Assembly: GCA_900470155.1 (NCBI GenBank)
Contig: UBZT01000028.1
Coordinates: 1-64,000 of the forward strand
Source: Hyphomicrobiales bacterium
GTDB lineage: Bacteria > Pseudomonadota > Alphaproteobacteria > Rhizobiales > Rhizobiaceae
DNA length: 64,000 nucleotides
Direction: 5' to 3'
The notes beneath the pieces are model-generated. The model was not told the DNA's origin. It did not search any database and saw nothing but the letters and a program-made list of their open reading frames with translations. This document shows, one piece after another, positions 25,938 through 34,867 of this stretch (position 1 is its first letter; each line of letters begins with the position of its first letter). The position numbers and the translations under genes were made by a program.

Positions 25938-26833
25938 CCCGCAGTGTTGGCCAGTTCCCCGACGATCCACTCGCGGAACTTAACCAGTGGCGGATAGGCC
26001 GCCCGTTCCCGCGGAAATGCAAGGTAATAGCGCTGAGCGCTCTGCATCGGGCGATCCACTGCCGCCACCAGTTCTCCGCGCTTCAACTCATCCTGGATCA
26101 AGAACGTCGGCAGCAGGGCCACCCCAAGTCCGCCGATTGCCGCCTGCGACGCCGTTGCGAACTGGTCGAACAGCATGCCGTGCACACTGTCGAAACCGAC
26201 GCCGTTTTCGGTGAACCAGCGCTCCCACGCATCCGGTCGGGTGGTCAGATGCAGAAGTGGCACCAACAACAGATCCGCCGGCTCGGCAATGCCATGCGCT
26301 TGCCGGAATTGCGGACTGCAGGCCGGCAAGGTTTTTTCCTGCATCAGGAGCGTCAGTTCGGCGCCCGGCCAGACCGGATTGCCGAAATGAATGGCCGCAT
26401 CGATGGAATCCAGCCGGAAGTCGAACGGCGAAAGCCGGGTCACCAAATTGATCGTGATGCCCGGATGGGCGGCCAGGAATTGCCCCAGACGCGGCGCAAG
26501 CCAGCGGGCGCCGAAGGTCGGCAGGATGGCCAGGTTCAGCGTGCCACCATTCGGATTGGCGCGCAGGTTCAGCGAAGCGCTGGAAATCCGCCGCAGGGCC
26601 TCGCGGATCTCGCGTGCATAACTCTCGCCGGCCATGGTCAGCCGGATCGTCTGGCGTTCGCGCAGGAAGAGTTCGACGCCGATCTGGTTTTCCAGCGCCT
26701 TGATCTGACGGCTGACCGCGCTCTGGGTCAGATCAAGCTCGCGCGCTGCCGCAGTGATGCTGCCGGTCCGGGCGGCGGCCTCAAACGCCGTGAGCAAGGA
26801 TAAAGAGGGAAGAAAGCGCCGGGGTGACAGCAT
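25934..26833 (-). CDS. LysR-family regulator (GcvA type) of the pipecolate/P6C genes
   Basis: A 299-residue regulator. The N-terminal winged helix-turn-helix (LLTAFEAAARTGSITAAARE ... LTQSAVSRQIKALE) is followed by a GcvA-like effector domain (LAILPTFGARWLAPRLGQF, AAIHFGNPVWPGAEL). The start is the ATG at 26833; the frame stays open for another 960 bases antisense to the oxidase gene, but that part is not coding. It is divergent from the FAD oxidase and dehydrogenase genes, the same order as the pipecolate genes of Pseudomonas. The inference is that it activates them in response to a lysine metabolite. It is clearly related to the second LysR at 44078. Confidence 0.9.
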   Translation of the reverse strand: MLSPRRFLPSLSLLTAFEAAARTGSITAAARELDLTQSAVSRQIKALENQIGVELFLRERQTIRLTMAGESYAREIREALRRISSASLNLRANPNGGTLNLAILPTFGARWLAPRLGQFLAAHPGITINLVTRLSPFDFRLDSIDAAIHFGNPVWPGAELTLLMQEKTLPACSPQFRQAHGIAEPADLLLVPLLHLTTRPDAWERWFTENGVGFDSVHGMLFDQFATASQAAIGGLGVALLPTFLIQDELKRGELVAAVDRPMQSAQRYYLAFPRERAAYPPLVKFREWIVGELANTAG

Positions 26834-27019
26834 GGTTATGCCTTTTGGGAATGATCTCTTGAGTAAATATCGCTGGAACGCGTTAGTTTCCTCTTCTAGA
26901 TATCTCAGGACTGTACGGATCGGAATGACGTCACCAAGAATCCGCAGACGGATCTCGACATTTTCGACCCGGCTTTCTGCCTCCGACCGACACCACACCT
27001 GCTGACCCCAAGGCCCGCC

Positions 27020-28315
27020 ATGTTGAATGATCCGCGATCCCACGGTCTTTGGGAAAAGACCGCTCCCGCCGCCCCGAAGACGAGGAAGCTGGTCGGCGAC
27101 CACAGGGCCGACGTTGTCATCGTCGGCGGCGGCTATACCGGCCTGTCTGCCGCCTTGCATCTCGCCGAAAGCGGCACCGGCGTCATCTTGCTTGAAGGCA
27201 AGGAAATCGGCTTCGGCGGCGCAGGCCGCAATGTCGGATTGATCAATGCCGGCATGTGGGTGATGCCCGACGATCTGCCCGGCGAACTGGGTGCAGTCCA
27301 TGGCGAACGCCTGCTGGATCTGCTCGGCAATGGTCCCGGCGCCGTGATGGACATCATCGACCGCCACGCCATTTCCTGCGAACTCGAGCGCGCTGGCACC
27401 CTGCATTGTGCGGTCGGAACCAATGGCCAGAAGGAAATCGAAGCCCGCGCCGAACAATGGCAGCGCCGCGGCGCGCCGGTAGAACTGCTGAATGCAGGCG
27501 AAACGGAGCGCAAGATCGGCACCGGCGTGTACGCCGGCTCGCTGCTCGACAAACGGGCAGGCACTTTGCAACCCCTCGCCTATGCCCGCGGCCTGGCAAC
27601 GGCCGCCATGAAAGCAGGCGCCACGCTCCACACATCGAGCCCTGTCACGGGCTATGACCACCATGGCGACACAAAGGGTAATGGCTGGCGCGTCGCAACC
27701 GCCGACGGCAGTGTCACGGCCCAATGGGTGATCGTTGCGACCGATGCCTATAGCGAAGGCCCGTTCAAGGCCGTGCGCGATGAACAGGTCCACCTACCCT
27801 ATTTCAATTTCGCCACCATTCCGCTCAGCGACAATCTGCGCAAGACCATCCTTGCGGAGCGCCAGGGCTGCTGGGACACCAAGGACATCCTGTCCTCGTT
27901 TCGCATGGACCAGGCGGGACGTCTGGTGTTCGGCAGTGTCGGCGCCTTGCGCGGCACCGGACTTGCCGTCCACAAATCCTGGGCCCGCCGTGCATTGAAG
28001 TCGATTTTCCCACAGATCGGCGACATCGCATTTGAATGCGAATGGTATGGCAAGATCGGCATGACCAGCAACGCACTGCCGCGTTTCCACAAATTCGCTC
28101 CCGGCGTCATCGGATTTTCCGGCTACAACGGCCGCGGCATCGCACCCGGCACCGTCTTCGGCAAGACGCTGGCAAACCACATTCTCGGCCAGATCAGCGA
28201 AGATCAATTGCCGCTGCCACTGACCGATCCAGAAGCGCCTGCCTTCCGCACCCTGAAGGAAGCATGGTACGAAGCCGGCGCCCAGGTGGCGCATCTGGCC
28301 GGCGCACGATTTTGA
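27020..28315 (+). CDS. amaA: FAD-dependent amine oxidase, probable L-pipecolate oxidase
   Basis: A 431-residue DAO-family flavoprotein. The N-terminal FAD site is DVVIVGGGYTGLSAALHLAE, followed by GKEIGFGGAGRNVGLINAGM and the C-terminal FAD-contact GYNGRGIAPGTVFG. This pattern is shared by pipecolate oxidase (AmaA/LpcO), gamma-glutamylputrescine oxidase (PuuB) and related enzymes. The assignment to pipecolate depends on the neighbour at 28354, an ALDH7-type enzyme that oxidises its expected product P6C, and on the divergent LysR. PuuB-like activity is the main alternative. Likely in an operon with the dehydrogenase gene, 38 bases downstream. Confidence 0.75.
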   Translation: MLNDPRSHGLWEKTAPAAPKTRKLVGDHRADVVIVGGGYTGLSAALHLAESGTGVILLEGKEIGFGGAGRNVGLINAGMWVMPDDLPGELGAVHGERLLDLLGNGPGAVMDIIDRHAISCELERAGTLHCAVGTNGQKEIEARAEQWQRRGAPVELLNAGETERKIGTGVYAGSLLDKRAGTLQPLAYARGLATAAMKAGATLHTSSPVTGYDHHGDTKGNGWRVATADGSVTAQWVIVATDAYSEGPFKAVRDEQVHLPYFNFATIPLSDNLRKTILAERQGCWDTKDILSSFRMDQAGRLVFGSVGALRGTGLAVHKSWARRALKSIFPQIGDIAFECEWYGKIGMTSNALPRFHKFAPGVIGFSGYNGRGIAPGTVFGKTLANHILGQISEDQLPLPLTDPEAPAFRTLKEAWYEAGAQVAHLAGARF

Positions 28316-28353
28316 ACTCACTCGATCTGAAAAGACCTGACGGAAGGACCACC

Positions 28354-29895
28354 ATGACCCTCGCAAACCTCAACCTTGCGGCAGAAACCGTCTCGCTGAT
28401 GGCAACCTTTGGCGTCGACGCCAAGGCGCTCGAAGGCGGCACGCTCACCGTCCGCTCGCCGATCAATGGCGAAAAGCTCGCCGCCCTCGTCGAAATCTCG
28501 GCCGCCGACACGAAGAAAGCTATCGATGCTGCGCACCAGGCATTTCTTGAATGGCGCCTCGTTCCGGCACCGCAGCGTGGTGAACTGATCCGCCTGCTCG
28601 GCGAGGAACTGCGCGCCGCCAAGGATGCGCTTGGCCGCCTCGTGTCGATCGAAGTCGGCAAGGTGACGTCTGAGGGCTTGGGCGAAGTCCAGGAAATGAT
28701 CGACATCTGCGATTTCGCCGTCGGCCTGTCGCGCCAGCTCTACGGTCTGACGATCGCCACCGAGCGCTCCGAGCACCGCATGATGGAAACCTGGCATCCG
28801 CTCGGTGTCACCGGCATCATCTCGGCCTTCAACTTCCCCGTCGCCGTCTGGTCGTGGAACGCAGCCCTCGCTCTCGTCTGCGGCAACTCCACCGTCTGGA
28901 AGCCGTCGGAAAAGACCCCTCTCACTGCCATTGCCACCCAGGCGATCTTCGAAAAGGCCGTGAAGCGCTATGTCGCCCAGGGCGGCAAGGCCCCAGTCAA
29001 TCTCTCGACGCTTCTGATCGGCGGTCGCGACATCGGCGAGGTCCTCGTCGACAACCCGAAGGTCCCGCTGATCTCCGCAACCGGCTCCACCGCCATGGGT
29101 CGCACGGTCGGCCCGCGCGTCTCGCAGCGCTTCGGCCGCAGCATCCTTGAGCTTGGCGGTAACAACGCGGCCATCGTTGCCCCGAGCGCCGACCTCGACC
29201 TGACCCTGCGTGGCGTCGCTTTTGCCGCCATGGGCACCGCCGGTCAGCGCTGCACATCGCTGCGCCGTCTCTTCGTCCACGAAAGCATCTACGACACGCT
29301 CGTTCCGCGCCTGATCAAGGCCTATGGCTCGGTCACCATCGGCAATCCGCTGGAAACCGGCAAGCTGGTCGGCCCGCTGATCGACAAGGGCGCCTATGAG
29401 CGCATGCAGAAGGCCCTCGATGCTGCCAAGGCCGCCGGCGGCAAGGTCTCCGGTGGTGAGCGTGCGCTCGCAGACGAGGCACAGGACGCCTACTACGTTC
29501 GCCCGTCCCTGGTCGAAATGCCGGAACAGACAGGCCCGGTCGTCGACGAAACCTTCGCCCCGATCCTCTATGTCATCAAATACAAAGACTTTGACGAAGC
29601 GCTGGCTTTGAACAACGCGGTTCCGCAGGGCCTGTCCTCGTCGATCTTCACCAATGACATTCGCGAAGCCGAAGCCTTCATCTCCGACCGTGGCTCCGAT
29701 TGTGGTATCGCCAACGTCAACATCGGCCCGTCGGGTGCTGAAATCGGTGGTGCATTCGGCGGCGAGAAGGAAACCGGCGGCGGCCGTGAATCCGGCTCGG
29801 ACAGCTGGAAGGCCTATATGCGCCGCGCGACCAACACCATCAACTACGGCCGTACCCTGCCGCTCGCCCAGGGCGTCAAGTTCGACATCGAATAA
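28354..29895 (+). CDS. amaB: aldehyde dehydrogenase family 7: aminoadipate semialdehyde / P6C dehydrogenase
   Basis: A 513-residue NAD-dependent dehydrogenase of the ALDH7A1 (antiquitin) family, which oxidises L-2-aminoadipate 6-semialdehyde (in equilibrium with piperideine-6-carboxylate) to 2-aminoadipate. Family marks are SEHRMMETWHPLGVTGIISA, the general-base region LELGGNNAAIVAPSADLDLT, the catalytic cysteine in GTAGQRCTSLRRLFVH and the C-terminal GGAFGGEKETGGGRESGSDSW. The ATG at 28354 follows GGAAGGA; the frame is open further upstream over the oxidase gene but is not coding there. It probably takes the product of both the pipecolate oxidase and the phospholyase fusion. Confidence 0.88.
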   Translation: MTLANLNLAAETVSLMATFGVDAKALEGGTLTVRSPINGEKLAALVEISAADTKKAIDAAHQAFLEWRLVPAPQRGELIRLLGEELRAAKDALGRLVSIEVGKVTSEGLGEVQEMIDICDFAVGLSRQLYGLTIATERSEHRMMETWHPLGVTGIISAFNFPVAVWSWNAALALVCGNSTVWKPSEKTPLTAIATQAIFEKAVKRYVAQGGKAPVNLSTLLIGGRDIGEVLVDNPKVPLISATGSTAMGRTVGPRVSQRFGRSILELGGNNAAIVAPSADLDLTLRGVAFAAMGTAGQRCTSLRRLFVHESIYDTLVPRLIKAYGSVTIGNPLETGKLVGPLIDKGAYERMQKALDAAKAAGGKVSGGERALADEAQDAYYVRPSLVEMPEQTGPVVDETFAPILYVIKYKDFDEALALNNAVPQGLSSSIFTNDIREAEAFISDRGSDCGIANVNIGPSGAEIGGAFGGEKETGGGRESGSDSWKAYMRRATNTINYGRTLPLAQGVKFDIE

Positions 29896-29904
29896 TCAAC
29901 AAAC

Positions 29905-29934
29905 GGGCCGGCTGTGCATCTGCGCTGCCGGCCC
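29905..29934 (+). terminator. hairpin after the ALDH7 gene
   Basis: GGGCCGGC (29905-29912) and GCCGGCCC (29927-29934) form an 8-pair stem 9 bases after the stop, without a T run. Probable transcript end. Confidence 0.4.
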
Positions 29935-30032
29935 CGCATATCCATCGAACGAAGGTCACAGCAGGCTGCTCTGGCCATCGACGCCAAAATCGGCGAAGCT
30001 CCGGCAATCGGAATGCGTTTGCAGGTGCGTGC

Positions 30033-31574
30033 ATGGAGATCCAGGACCAATCAGCCGTCATAGACTTTCTCAGCAGACCTGAAAGTTATGACGCCTCGGA
30101 TCCCGTCGAGATCATCGAAACCCACATCTCGATCGTCTTTCTGGTCGGCGACCGTGCCTTCAAGCTGAAGCGCGCCGTCAAACTGCCCTATGCCGATTTT
30201 TCGACTTGTGCCCTGCGTCACCATTTCTGTGAACGCGAGCTTGAGCTCAACGGCCGGGCTGCTCCGGAAATCTATCTTGGGGTTCGGACGATCACCCAGA
30301 CGGCGGACGGCAGGCTTCATTTTGGCGGAGACGGCACGCCGCTCGACCATGTGGTCGAGATGGCGCGATTTGCGCAGGCCGATCTCTTTGACCGCATGGC
30401 CGCTGACGGACGACTGACGGCAGCGCTGATGGAGGAAACCGCCGAACGTATCGCCGCCTTTCACAAAGATGCTCCGGTCAGTCACGCCGAACGTGGCGCG
30501 GCGAACATGGCCGGCGTTCTCGACATCAACGAGGCAGGCTTTGCCACCGGCGCCATATTCGAACCAGCCACACTCACAGATCTGACATCGGCATTCCGGC
30601 ATGCCTGGACCCAAAATGCGGCCGTGCTGGATCAACGCGAGAGACAGGGACAGGTCCGGCTCTGCCATGGCGATCTGCATCTGCGCAATCTATTCCTCGG
30701 CCCCGAAGGGCCGCGCATGTTCGACTGCATCGACTTCAACGAGAAAATCGCCACCTGCGACGTGCTTTATGACCTCGCTTTCCTGCTGATGGATCTCTGG
30801 CACCGCGACTTTCCACACTTCGCCAATGTCGTCGTCAATCGCTACCTCGATCGCACCGGCGATGATGCCGGCTTCGCCCTATTGCCGTTCTTCATGGCCG
30901 TGCGCGCCGCCGTTCGCGCCCATGTGACCGCCACCCAGATCGCCGAAATCGGTGACGCCTCAGGCGCGGCAAAGGCCAACGCACTCTCCTACTTCCACCT
31001 CGCGGACGAACTGCTCGCCGACACCAGGCCGTGCCTCGTGGCGATTGGCGGTTTCAGCGGCTCTGGCAAATCGACGCTCGCCGAAGCCCTGGCGCCGGTC
31101 TTCGGCGCACCGCCTGGCGCACGCATCCTCGAGAGCGACCGTATTCGCAAGGCGATTTTTTCCGCCAACCACAGCGAAACCCTTCCGCCCGAGGCCTATC
31201 GCCCGGAAATCTCCCACAAGGTCTACGACCAGTTGAACGAAAAGGCACATGCCATCGTGTCGGCCGGGGGCAGCGTCCTGGTCAACGCTGTGTTCGATCG
31301 CGAGACTGACCGCCAGGCGATCGAAGCGGTAGCCACCGAATGCAGGGTACCGTTCATCGGCATCTGGCTGACGGCCGATGCAGAAACCTTGCGGGCGCGG
31401 GTCGCGGCAAGGCCCAAGGGCGATTCCGATGCCACGACCGATGTTCTGGATCTGCAACTCACCCATGAAACCGGCACCATCACCTGGCACCAGCTCGATG
31501 CAAAGCGCATGATCAACGCTCTCGTTGATGAGATCAAATCCAGGTTCGACGCACAGGCTTCAGAGATTGGCTAA
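30033..31574 (+). CDS. bifunctional APH-like kinase / AAA P-loop kinase fusion
   Basis: A 513-residue protein of unknown substrate. Residues about 1-320 form an aminoglycoside-phosphotransferase-like domain (FKLKRAVKLPYADFSTCALR, the catalytic CHGDLHLRNLF and metal site FDCIDFNEK). Residues about 330-513 form a P-loop kinase domain with Walker A GGFSGSGKSTLAEAL and the ESDRIRKAIF region typical of zeta-toxin/gluconate-kinase-like enzymes. The fusion is widespread in proteobacteria and always uncharacterised as far as I know. It ends convergent with, and overlaps by four bases, the gene at 31571. The upstream gap 29935-30032 shows no promoter I can name. Confidence 0.85.
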   Translation: MEIQDQSAVIDFLSRPESYDASDPVEIIETHISIVFLVGDRAFKLKRAVKLPYADFSTCALRHHFCERELELNGRAAPEIYLGVRTITQTADGRLHFGGDGTPLDHVVEMARFAQADLFDRMAADGRLTAALMEETAERIAAFHKDAPVSHAERGAANMAGVLDINEAGFATGAIFEPATLTDLTSAFRHAWTQNAAVLDQRERQGQVRLCHGDLHLRNLFLGPEGPRMFDCIDFNEKIATCDVLYDLAFLLMDLWHRDFPHFANVVVNRYLDRTGDDAGFALLPFFMAVRAAVRAHVTATQIAEIGDASGAAKANALSYFHLADELLADTRPCLVAIGGFSGSGKSTLAEALAPVFGAPPGARILESDRIRKAIFSANHSETLPPEAYRPEISHKVYDQLNEKAHAIVSAGGSVLVNAVFDRETDRQAIEAVATECRVPFIGIWLTADAETLRARVAARPKGDSDATTDVLDLQLTHETGTITWHQLDAKRMINALVDEIKSRFDAQASEIG

Positions 31575-32029
31575 AAAGCCGTGCCGTCAGACAGCAGCCA
31601 GCGCAGCATCCGGGCCAGATCGCGTGCCACCCAGCTGCCATTGCGCCCACCGGAACCACCGAGATCCATCTCATCGAAAAAGCAGACCAGCTTATGGCTG
31701 TCGACGGCATGAAAGCGCCAGCCGAGCTCTCTCGCGCCGACCGTGGTCGCTGTCACCTTGTCTGCAAGCAATGTCGCCGGGACGGAGGCGCCGGCAAGCA
31801 CCACCACAGTACAGCGCGTGATATTGGCATGGACCAGCAATACCGCCTCTACGCCATCACCCTGATTGACCCGCCACCAGCGTTCGTCGCGCGAAACTGC
31901 CGTCACATGGCGCGGAGGAACATCGGGAACAATCGCCAGTCTGGCATCAGCGCAGGCCCTCGGAAAGACTTCATCCAGCCAGCTTTCAATCAGCGCATAG
32001 TCAGCTTCATACGCCTGCAGCAAATTCAT
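31571..32029 (-). CDS. conserved-looking 152-residue protein, unknown function
   Basis: I do not recognise this protein. It is soluble, with no signal peptide or membrane segment, and a mixed alpha/beta pattern; a WRVNQGDGVEAVLLVHAN stretch and a C-terminal WVARDLARMLRWLL helix are the most distinctive parts. Its end overlaps the convergent kinase-fusion gene by four bases. It lies downstream of the TonB-ExbD-ExbB genes on the same strand, separated by about 190 bases that contain the TonB tail remnant. Confidence 0.55.
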   Translation of the reverse strand: MNLLQAYEADYALIESWLDEVFPRACADARLAIVPDVPPRHVTAVSRDERWWRVNQGDGVEAVLLVHANITRCTVVVLAGASVPATLLADKVTATTVGARELGWRFHAVDSHKLVCFFDEMDLGGSGGRNGSWVARDLARMLRWLLSDGTAF

Positions 32030-32105
32030 TCAGACCTCACCCACATTCCGTCCTCCAGTCAGACTGGATGAACAGGAAAGCCGGCACAAGTCAGCAACTA
32101 TAAAT

Positions 32106-32183
32106 TTAGCGTATATTGAAACGCACAGGAGCCGTGATCGTCTTGTTGACGCCGGCCGGCGGGGCCGGAACAGGAGATGCATT
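32106..32183 (-). pseudogene. remnant of a TonB C-terminus
   Basis: This stretch, in a different frame from the tonB gene and about 40 bases beyond its stop, translates to ASPVPAPPAGVNKTITAP followed by VRFNIR and a stop. That matches the usual rhizobial TonB end and resembles the actual end of the upstream gene (ASPLPAPPANVPNFLLVS). It has no start or ribosome site of its own. It looks like the leftover tail after recombination replaced or duplicated the TonB C-terminal domain. Confidence 0.6.
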
Positions 32184-32223
32184 CTGCGTAGAAGAAGTGC
32201 GGGCAGACGGCAATAAGGTAGAG

Positions 32224-33150
32224 TCAACTCTCAATCTTAAGTGACACCAATAGAAAATTCGGCACATTTGCAGGCGGGGCTGGCAGCGGTGACGCACGAC
32301 GTACCATTGATGCAGCTGCTTCATCGAGCACCTGGTTACCCGAAGAGCGTCGGACGGAAACGGAAGTGACATTTCCAGAAGGGTCAAACGTAAAATAGAG
32401 CCCAACAATAGCATCTACTTTGAATTTTCCGGAAAGTGACCTCGATCGCTTGACGATATGTGCGTGAACACGGCTGTTCCACTTTGCTGGCGACATACTG
32501 CTACCGCTGCCGCTGTTAGTTTGCCGCGCGGCAGTACGGTTGGACTGGGTAACGTCTGCCTTGGCCTGACGCGCCGCTTGAGAGGCAGGCGGCGTCTGCT
32601 GCTTCTTTACGACCTTCTTCGGCTTTGCTTCGTGCTTTTTCTCCGTCGGCGGCTCAGGCACCGGTGGCCGGACCATAGGGATCGGCACCTCGACATTCTC
32701 AAGTTGCGCCATCACCATCTCGTCGATCGGATCGATTTCCTCGACAGGCTCAGGAAGCGGCTCCGGCTCGACGGGTGGCGGCTCGACAATCTGCTCGACC
32801 ACTTCTTCCTCGACGACAGGTTCAGGTGGCGGCGGCTCCGGCAAGGGCTGGACCGGCGGCTCTTCTATCGGTTCCGGCAAAGGTTCGTTGGACGCCGTCT
32901 GGATTTCCTCGGCATCGACCGTTTCGCTCGAAACCTCGGTTTCCTCGGTGATCACCGCTTCCGGCTCAGGCGCCAGCTCGATCATGATGGCGGCGGGCGG
33001 GGCTCCATCGGCAAGCTCGATCGGCGGCTCGCGCAGCATCAGCGCAACAGCACCGGCATGAGCCGCAAGAACCGTCAGTCCTGCCGTCGTCCACAGCAGC
33101 CATTCACCGATCACTCGTCCGCGAGACCGCTGCTCGCCATGGATGTTCAT
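32224..33150 (-). CDS. tonB: TonB-family energy transducer
   Basis: A 308-residue periplasm-spanning protein that passes proton-motive energy from ExbB/ExbD to outer-membrane receptors. It has an N-terminal signal anchor (WLLWTTAGLTVLAAHAGAVAL), a long Pro/Glu/Val-rich spacer (about 60-190), a Lys-rich segment and a C-terminal TonB domain (WNSRVHAHIVKRSR ... VSVRRSSGNQVLDEAAASMVRRASPLPAPP). The start overlaps the exbD stop (ATGA). The last residues are unlike the common ending, while a copy of the common ending lies just downstream. Base composition of the C-terminal third is more AT-rich than the rest. Confidence 0.9.
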   Translation of the reverse strand: MNIHGEQRSRGRVIGEWLLWTTAGLTVLAAHAGAVALMLREPPIELADGAPPAAIMIELAPEPEAVITEETEVSSETVDAEEIQTASNEPLPEPIEEPPVQPLPEPPPPEPVVEEEVVEQIVEPPPVEPEPLPEPVEEIDPIDEMVMAQLENVEVPIPMVRPPVPEPPTEKKHEAKPKKVVKKQQTPPASQAARQAKADVTQSNRTAARQTNSGSGSSMSPAKWNSRVHAHIVKRSRSLSGKFKVDAIVGLYFTFDPSGNVTSVSVRRSSGNQVLDEAAASMVRRASPLPAPPANVPNFLLVSLKIES

Positions 33151-33620
33151 GGCTGCGGCTCCGCCACGGCCGTGCCCTCGTCTGCGCTCTGTGGCATGGG
33201 CAATGTCTCAAGCCCGACCAGGGCAATCTTGAGATAGCCCGAGTCGCGCAGCAGGTTCATCACTTCCATGAAGTTGCCGTAGTCGACCGTCTTGTCGGCG
33301 CGCAGGAAAATCCGCGCATCCTTGTTGCCGGTCGTCAGGCGGTCGAGAGCGCCGCCAAGTGCCTCACGCGTCACCACGTCATTGCCGAGCGCCAGGCTCA
33401 TATCGCCTTTCAGAGTGACATAGACCGGCTCATCAGGGCGTTGCGCTGGCTTGGCCGTCGAGGCAGGCAGGTCGACATTGACGTCGACGGTAGAAAGCGG
33501 TGCCGCCACCATGAAGATGATCAGCAGAACCAGCATAACGTCGATGAACGGCGTGACGTTGATCTCATGATTTTCGCTGAGATCGTCACCCGAATTGTTG
33601 TCGCGAATACCGCCTGCCAT
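33147..33620 (-). CDS. exbD: biopolymer transport protein ExbD
   Basis: A 157-residue single-span protein of the TonB motor. The cytoplasmic N-terminus leads into EINVTPFIDVMLVLLIIFMV, where the aspartate in the membrane helix is the proton-carrying residue. The periplasmic domain (LPASTAKPAQRPDEPVYVTL ... DKTVDYGNFMEVMNLLRDSGY) follows the family pattern. It sits four bases after exbB and overlaps tonB, so the three form one operon. Confidence 0.95.
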   Translation of the reverse strand: MAGGIRDNNSGDDLSENHEINVTPFIDVMLVLLIIFMVAAPLSTVDVNVDLPASTAKPAQRPDEPVYVTLKGDMSLALGNDVVTREALGGALDRLTTGNKDARIFLRADKTVDYGNFMEVMNLLRDSGYLKIALVGLETLPMPQSADEGTAVAEPQP

Positions 33621-33624
33621 GACC

Positions 33625-34782
33625 TTACTCCGCAGCCAGCGTCATCTTGTCGGAACGCGGATCCCGCAGCGCAGTCTTGCGGAAATCCAGGTCGCGGCTG
33701 ATCAGGCGCTCGATCCCGGCGGACGCATCGGACAGCAGCTGCCGATAGCCGGTCACCGAACGGGCAAAGACGTTGTAGATGATGACCGCCGGAATGGCGG
33801 CGACCAGACCGACGGCGGTCGCAAGCAGGGCTTCCGCGATACCGGGTGCAACGACTGCCAGATTGGTCGTCTGGGTTTCGGCAATGCCGATGAACGAATT
33901 CATGATGCCCCAGACCGTACCGAACAGGCCGACAAACGGTGCAGTCGAGCCAATACTGGCCAGCACGCCGGTACCCTTGGCCATCTGCCGCCCGGCGCGG
34001 GCTTCGATCCGGCCCAGCGCCGACGACACGCGCTCCTTCACACCGGCACCACCGGCATGATCGATCGCTGCGTCCGAAAGAGACATTTCATGCTTGGCCG
34101 CGCGGACCATTGTGGCGACGACGCCGCCACGGCGCTCAAGCGCAATCAGGGCATCCTGCAGCGAGCGGGCCTTGACCACGGCCTTCAGCCCCCGATTGGC
34201 GCGCTGCCGGGCACCAAACAACTGCAAGGTCTTGGCAACCCAGACGGTCCAGGTGACGAGCGAGGCGAAAGCCAGCGACAGCATGACCGCCTTGACCACC
34301 CAGTCCGCCGCCATGAACATGCCATAGGGCGACAGATCGTGCGGCAGGATCGCCTCGGCTGCGTCCGACGGAGCGACGGCGTCGACGGGCGCCGGCTGAG
34401 CCAGAGCAGGCTCCGCAGCGCTGTCCGCCGGTTGGCCGAGATCCGGCGCTTGCGTGGGTGTATTGGCGCTAGGCCCTGTCGCTGGTGAAGTGGCCACGGG
34501 CGCTGCCGTTTGCGGCGTGACCGGCACTGTGGTTGGCGTATCCGCAGCGGGGACGCCAGACGGTGACAGTGCGTCGGGCGACGAGCCAGCTGTGTCGGGT
34601 GCGGAATTCTGTGCGGCAGAAGGAACGGCGGGGGTCGACGGCGAACCTTGGTCAGATGCGACAGGCGGCGTCACCACTGGCGCGCCGCTCTCCTGCGACA
34701 AAGCGGCCGTGTTCGCCGCAAGGCCGACCATCATCGCCAGACCAATAATTTTGATCGAGGGTCCCGAATGAGTGAGAGGCAT
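33625..34782 (-). CDS. exbB: biopolymer transport protein ExbB with long N-terminal extension
   Basis: Proton-channel subunit (MotA/TolQ/ExbB family) of 385 residues, longer than the usual 240-330. A signal peptide (ending near ALSQ) is followed by about 110 residues rich in Pro, Ala, Thr and Ser, then the three-helix core: YGMFMAADWVVKAVMLSLAFA, GVLASIGSTAPFVGLFGTVWGI and AEALLATAVGLVAAIPAVI. The extension should lie in the periplasm. It is the first gene of the operon; an 8-base direct repeat lies about 85 bases upstream. Likely used for iron-siderophore or haem uptake. Confidence 0.92.
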   Translation of the reverse strand: MPLTHSGPSIKIIGLAMMVGLAANTAALSQESGAPVVTPPVASDQGSPSTPAVPSAAQNSAPDTAGSSPDALSPSGVPAADTPTTVPVTPQTAAPVATSPATGPSANTPTQAPDLGQPADSAAEPALAQPAPVDAVAPSDAAEAILPHDLSPYGMFMAADWVVKAVMLSLAFASLVTWTVWVAKTLQLFGARQRANRGLKAVVKARSLQDALIALERRGGVVATMVRAAKHEMSLSDAAIDHAGGAGVKERVSSALGRIEARAGRQMAKGTGVLASIGSTAPFVGLFGTVWGIMNSFIGIAETQTTNLAVVAPGIAEALLATAVGLVAAIPAVIIYNVFARSVTGYRQLLSDASAGIERLISRDLDFRKTALRDPRSDKMTLAAE

Positions 34783-34867
34783 TGGGAGCTCCCTATAAGT
34801 GACTCGGTGCTAAAAAGGACAGCATGGCTAGAGCCGTGCCGCATGCGCAGCCTCTCCTTAATAAACA

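Noticed and set aside
26834..27793. Open N-terminal extension of the LysR gene to 619 codons
   Set aside because: It runs antisense through the FAD oxidase gene; the LysR helix-turn-helix begins right after the ATG at 26833.
28036..28353. Upstream extension of the ALDH7 gene
   Set aside because: Overlaps the end of the oxidase gene in another frame; the ATG at 28354 has a proper ribosome site and gives the ALDH7 N-terminus.
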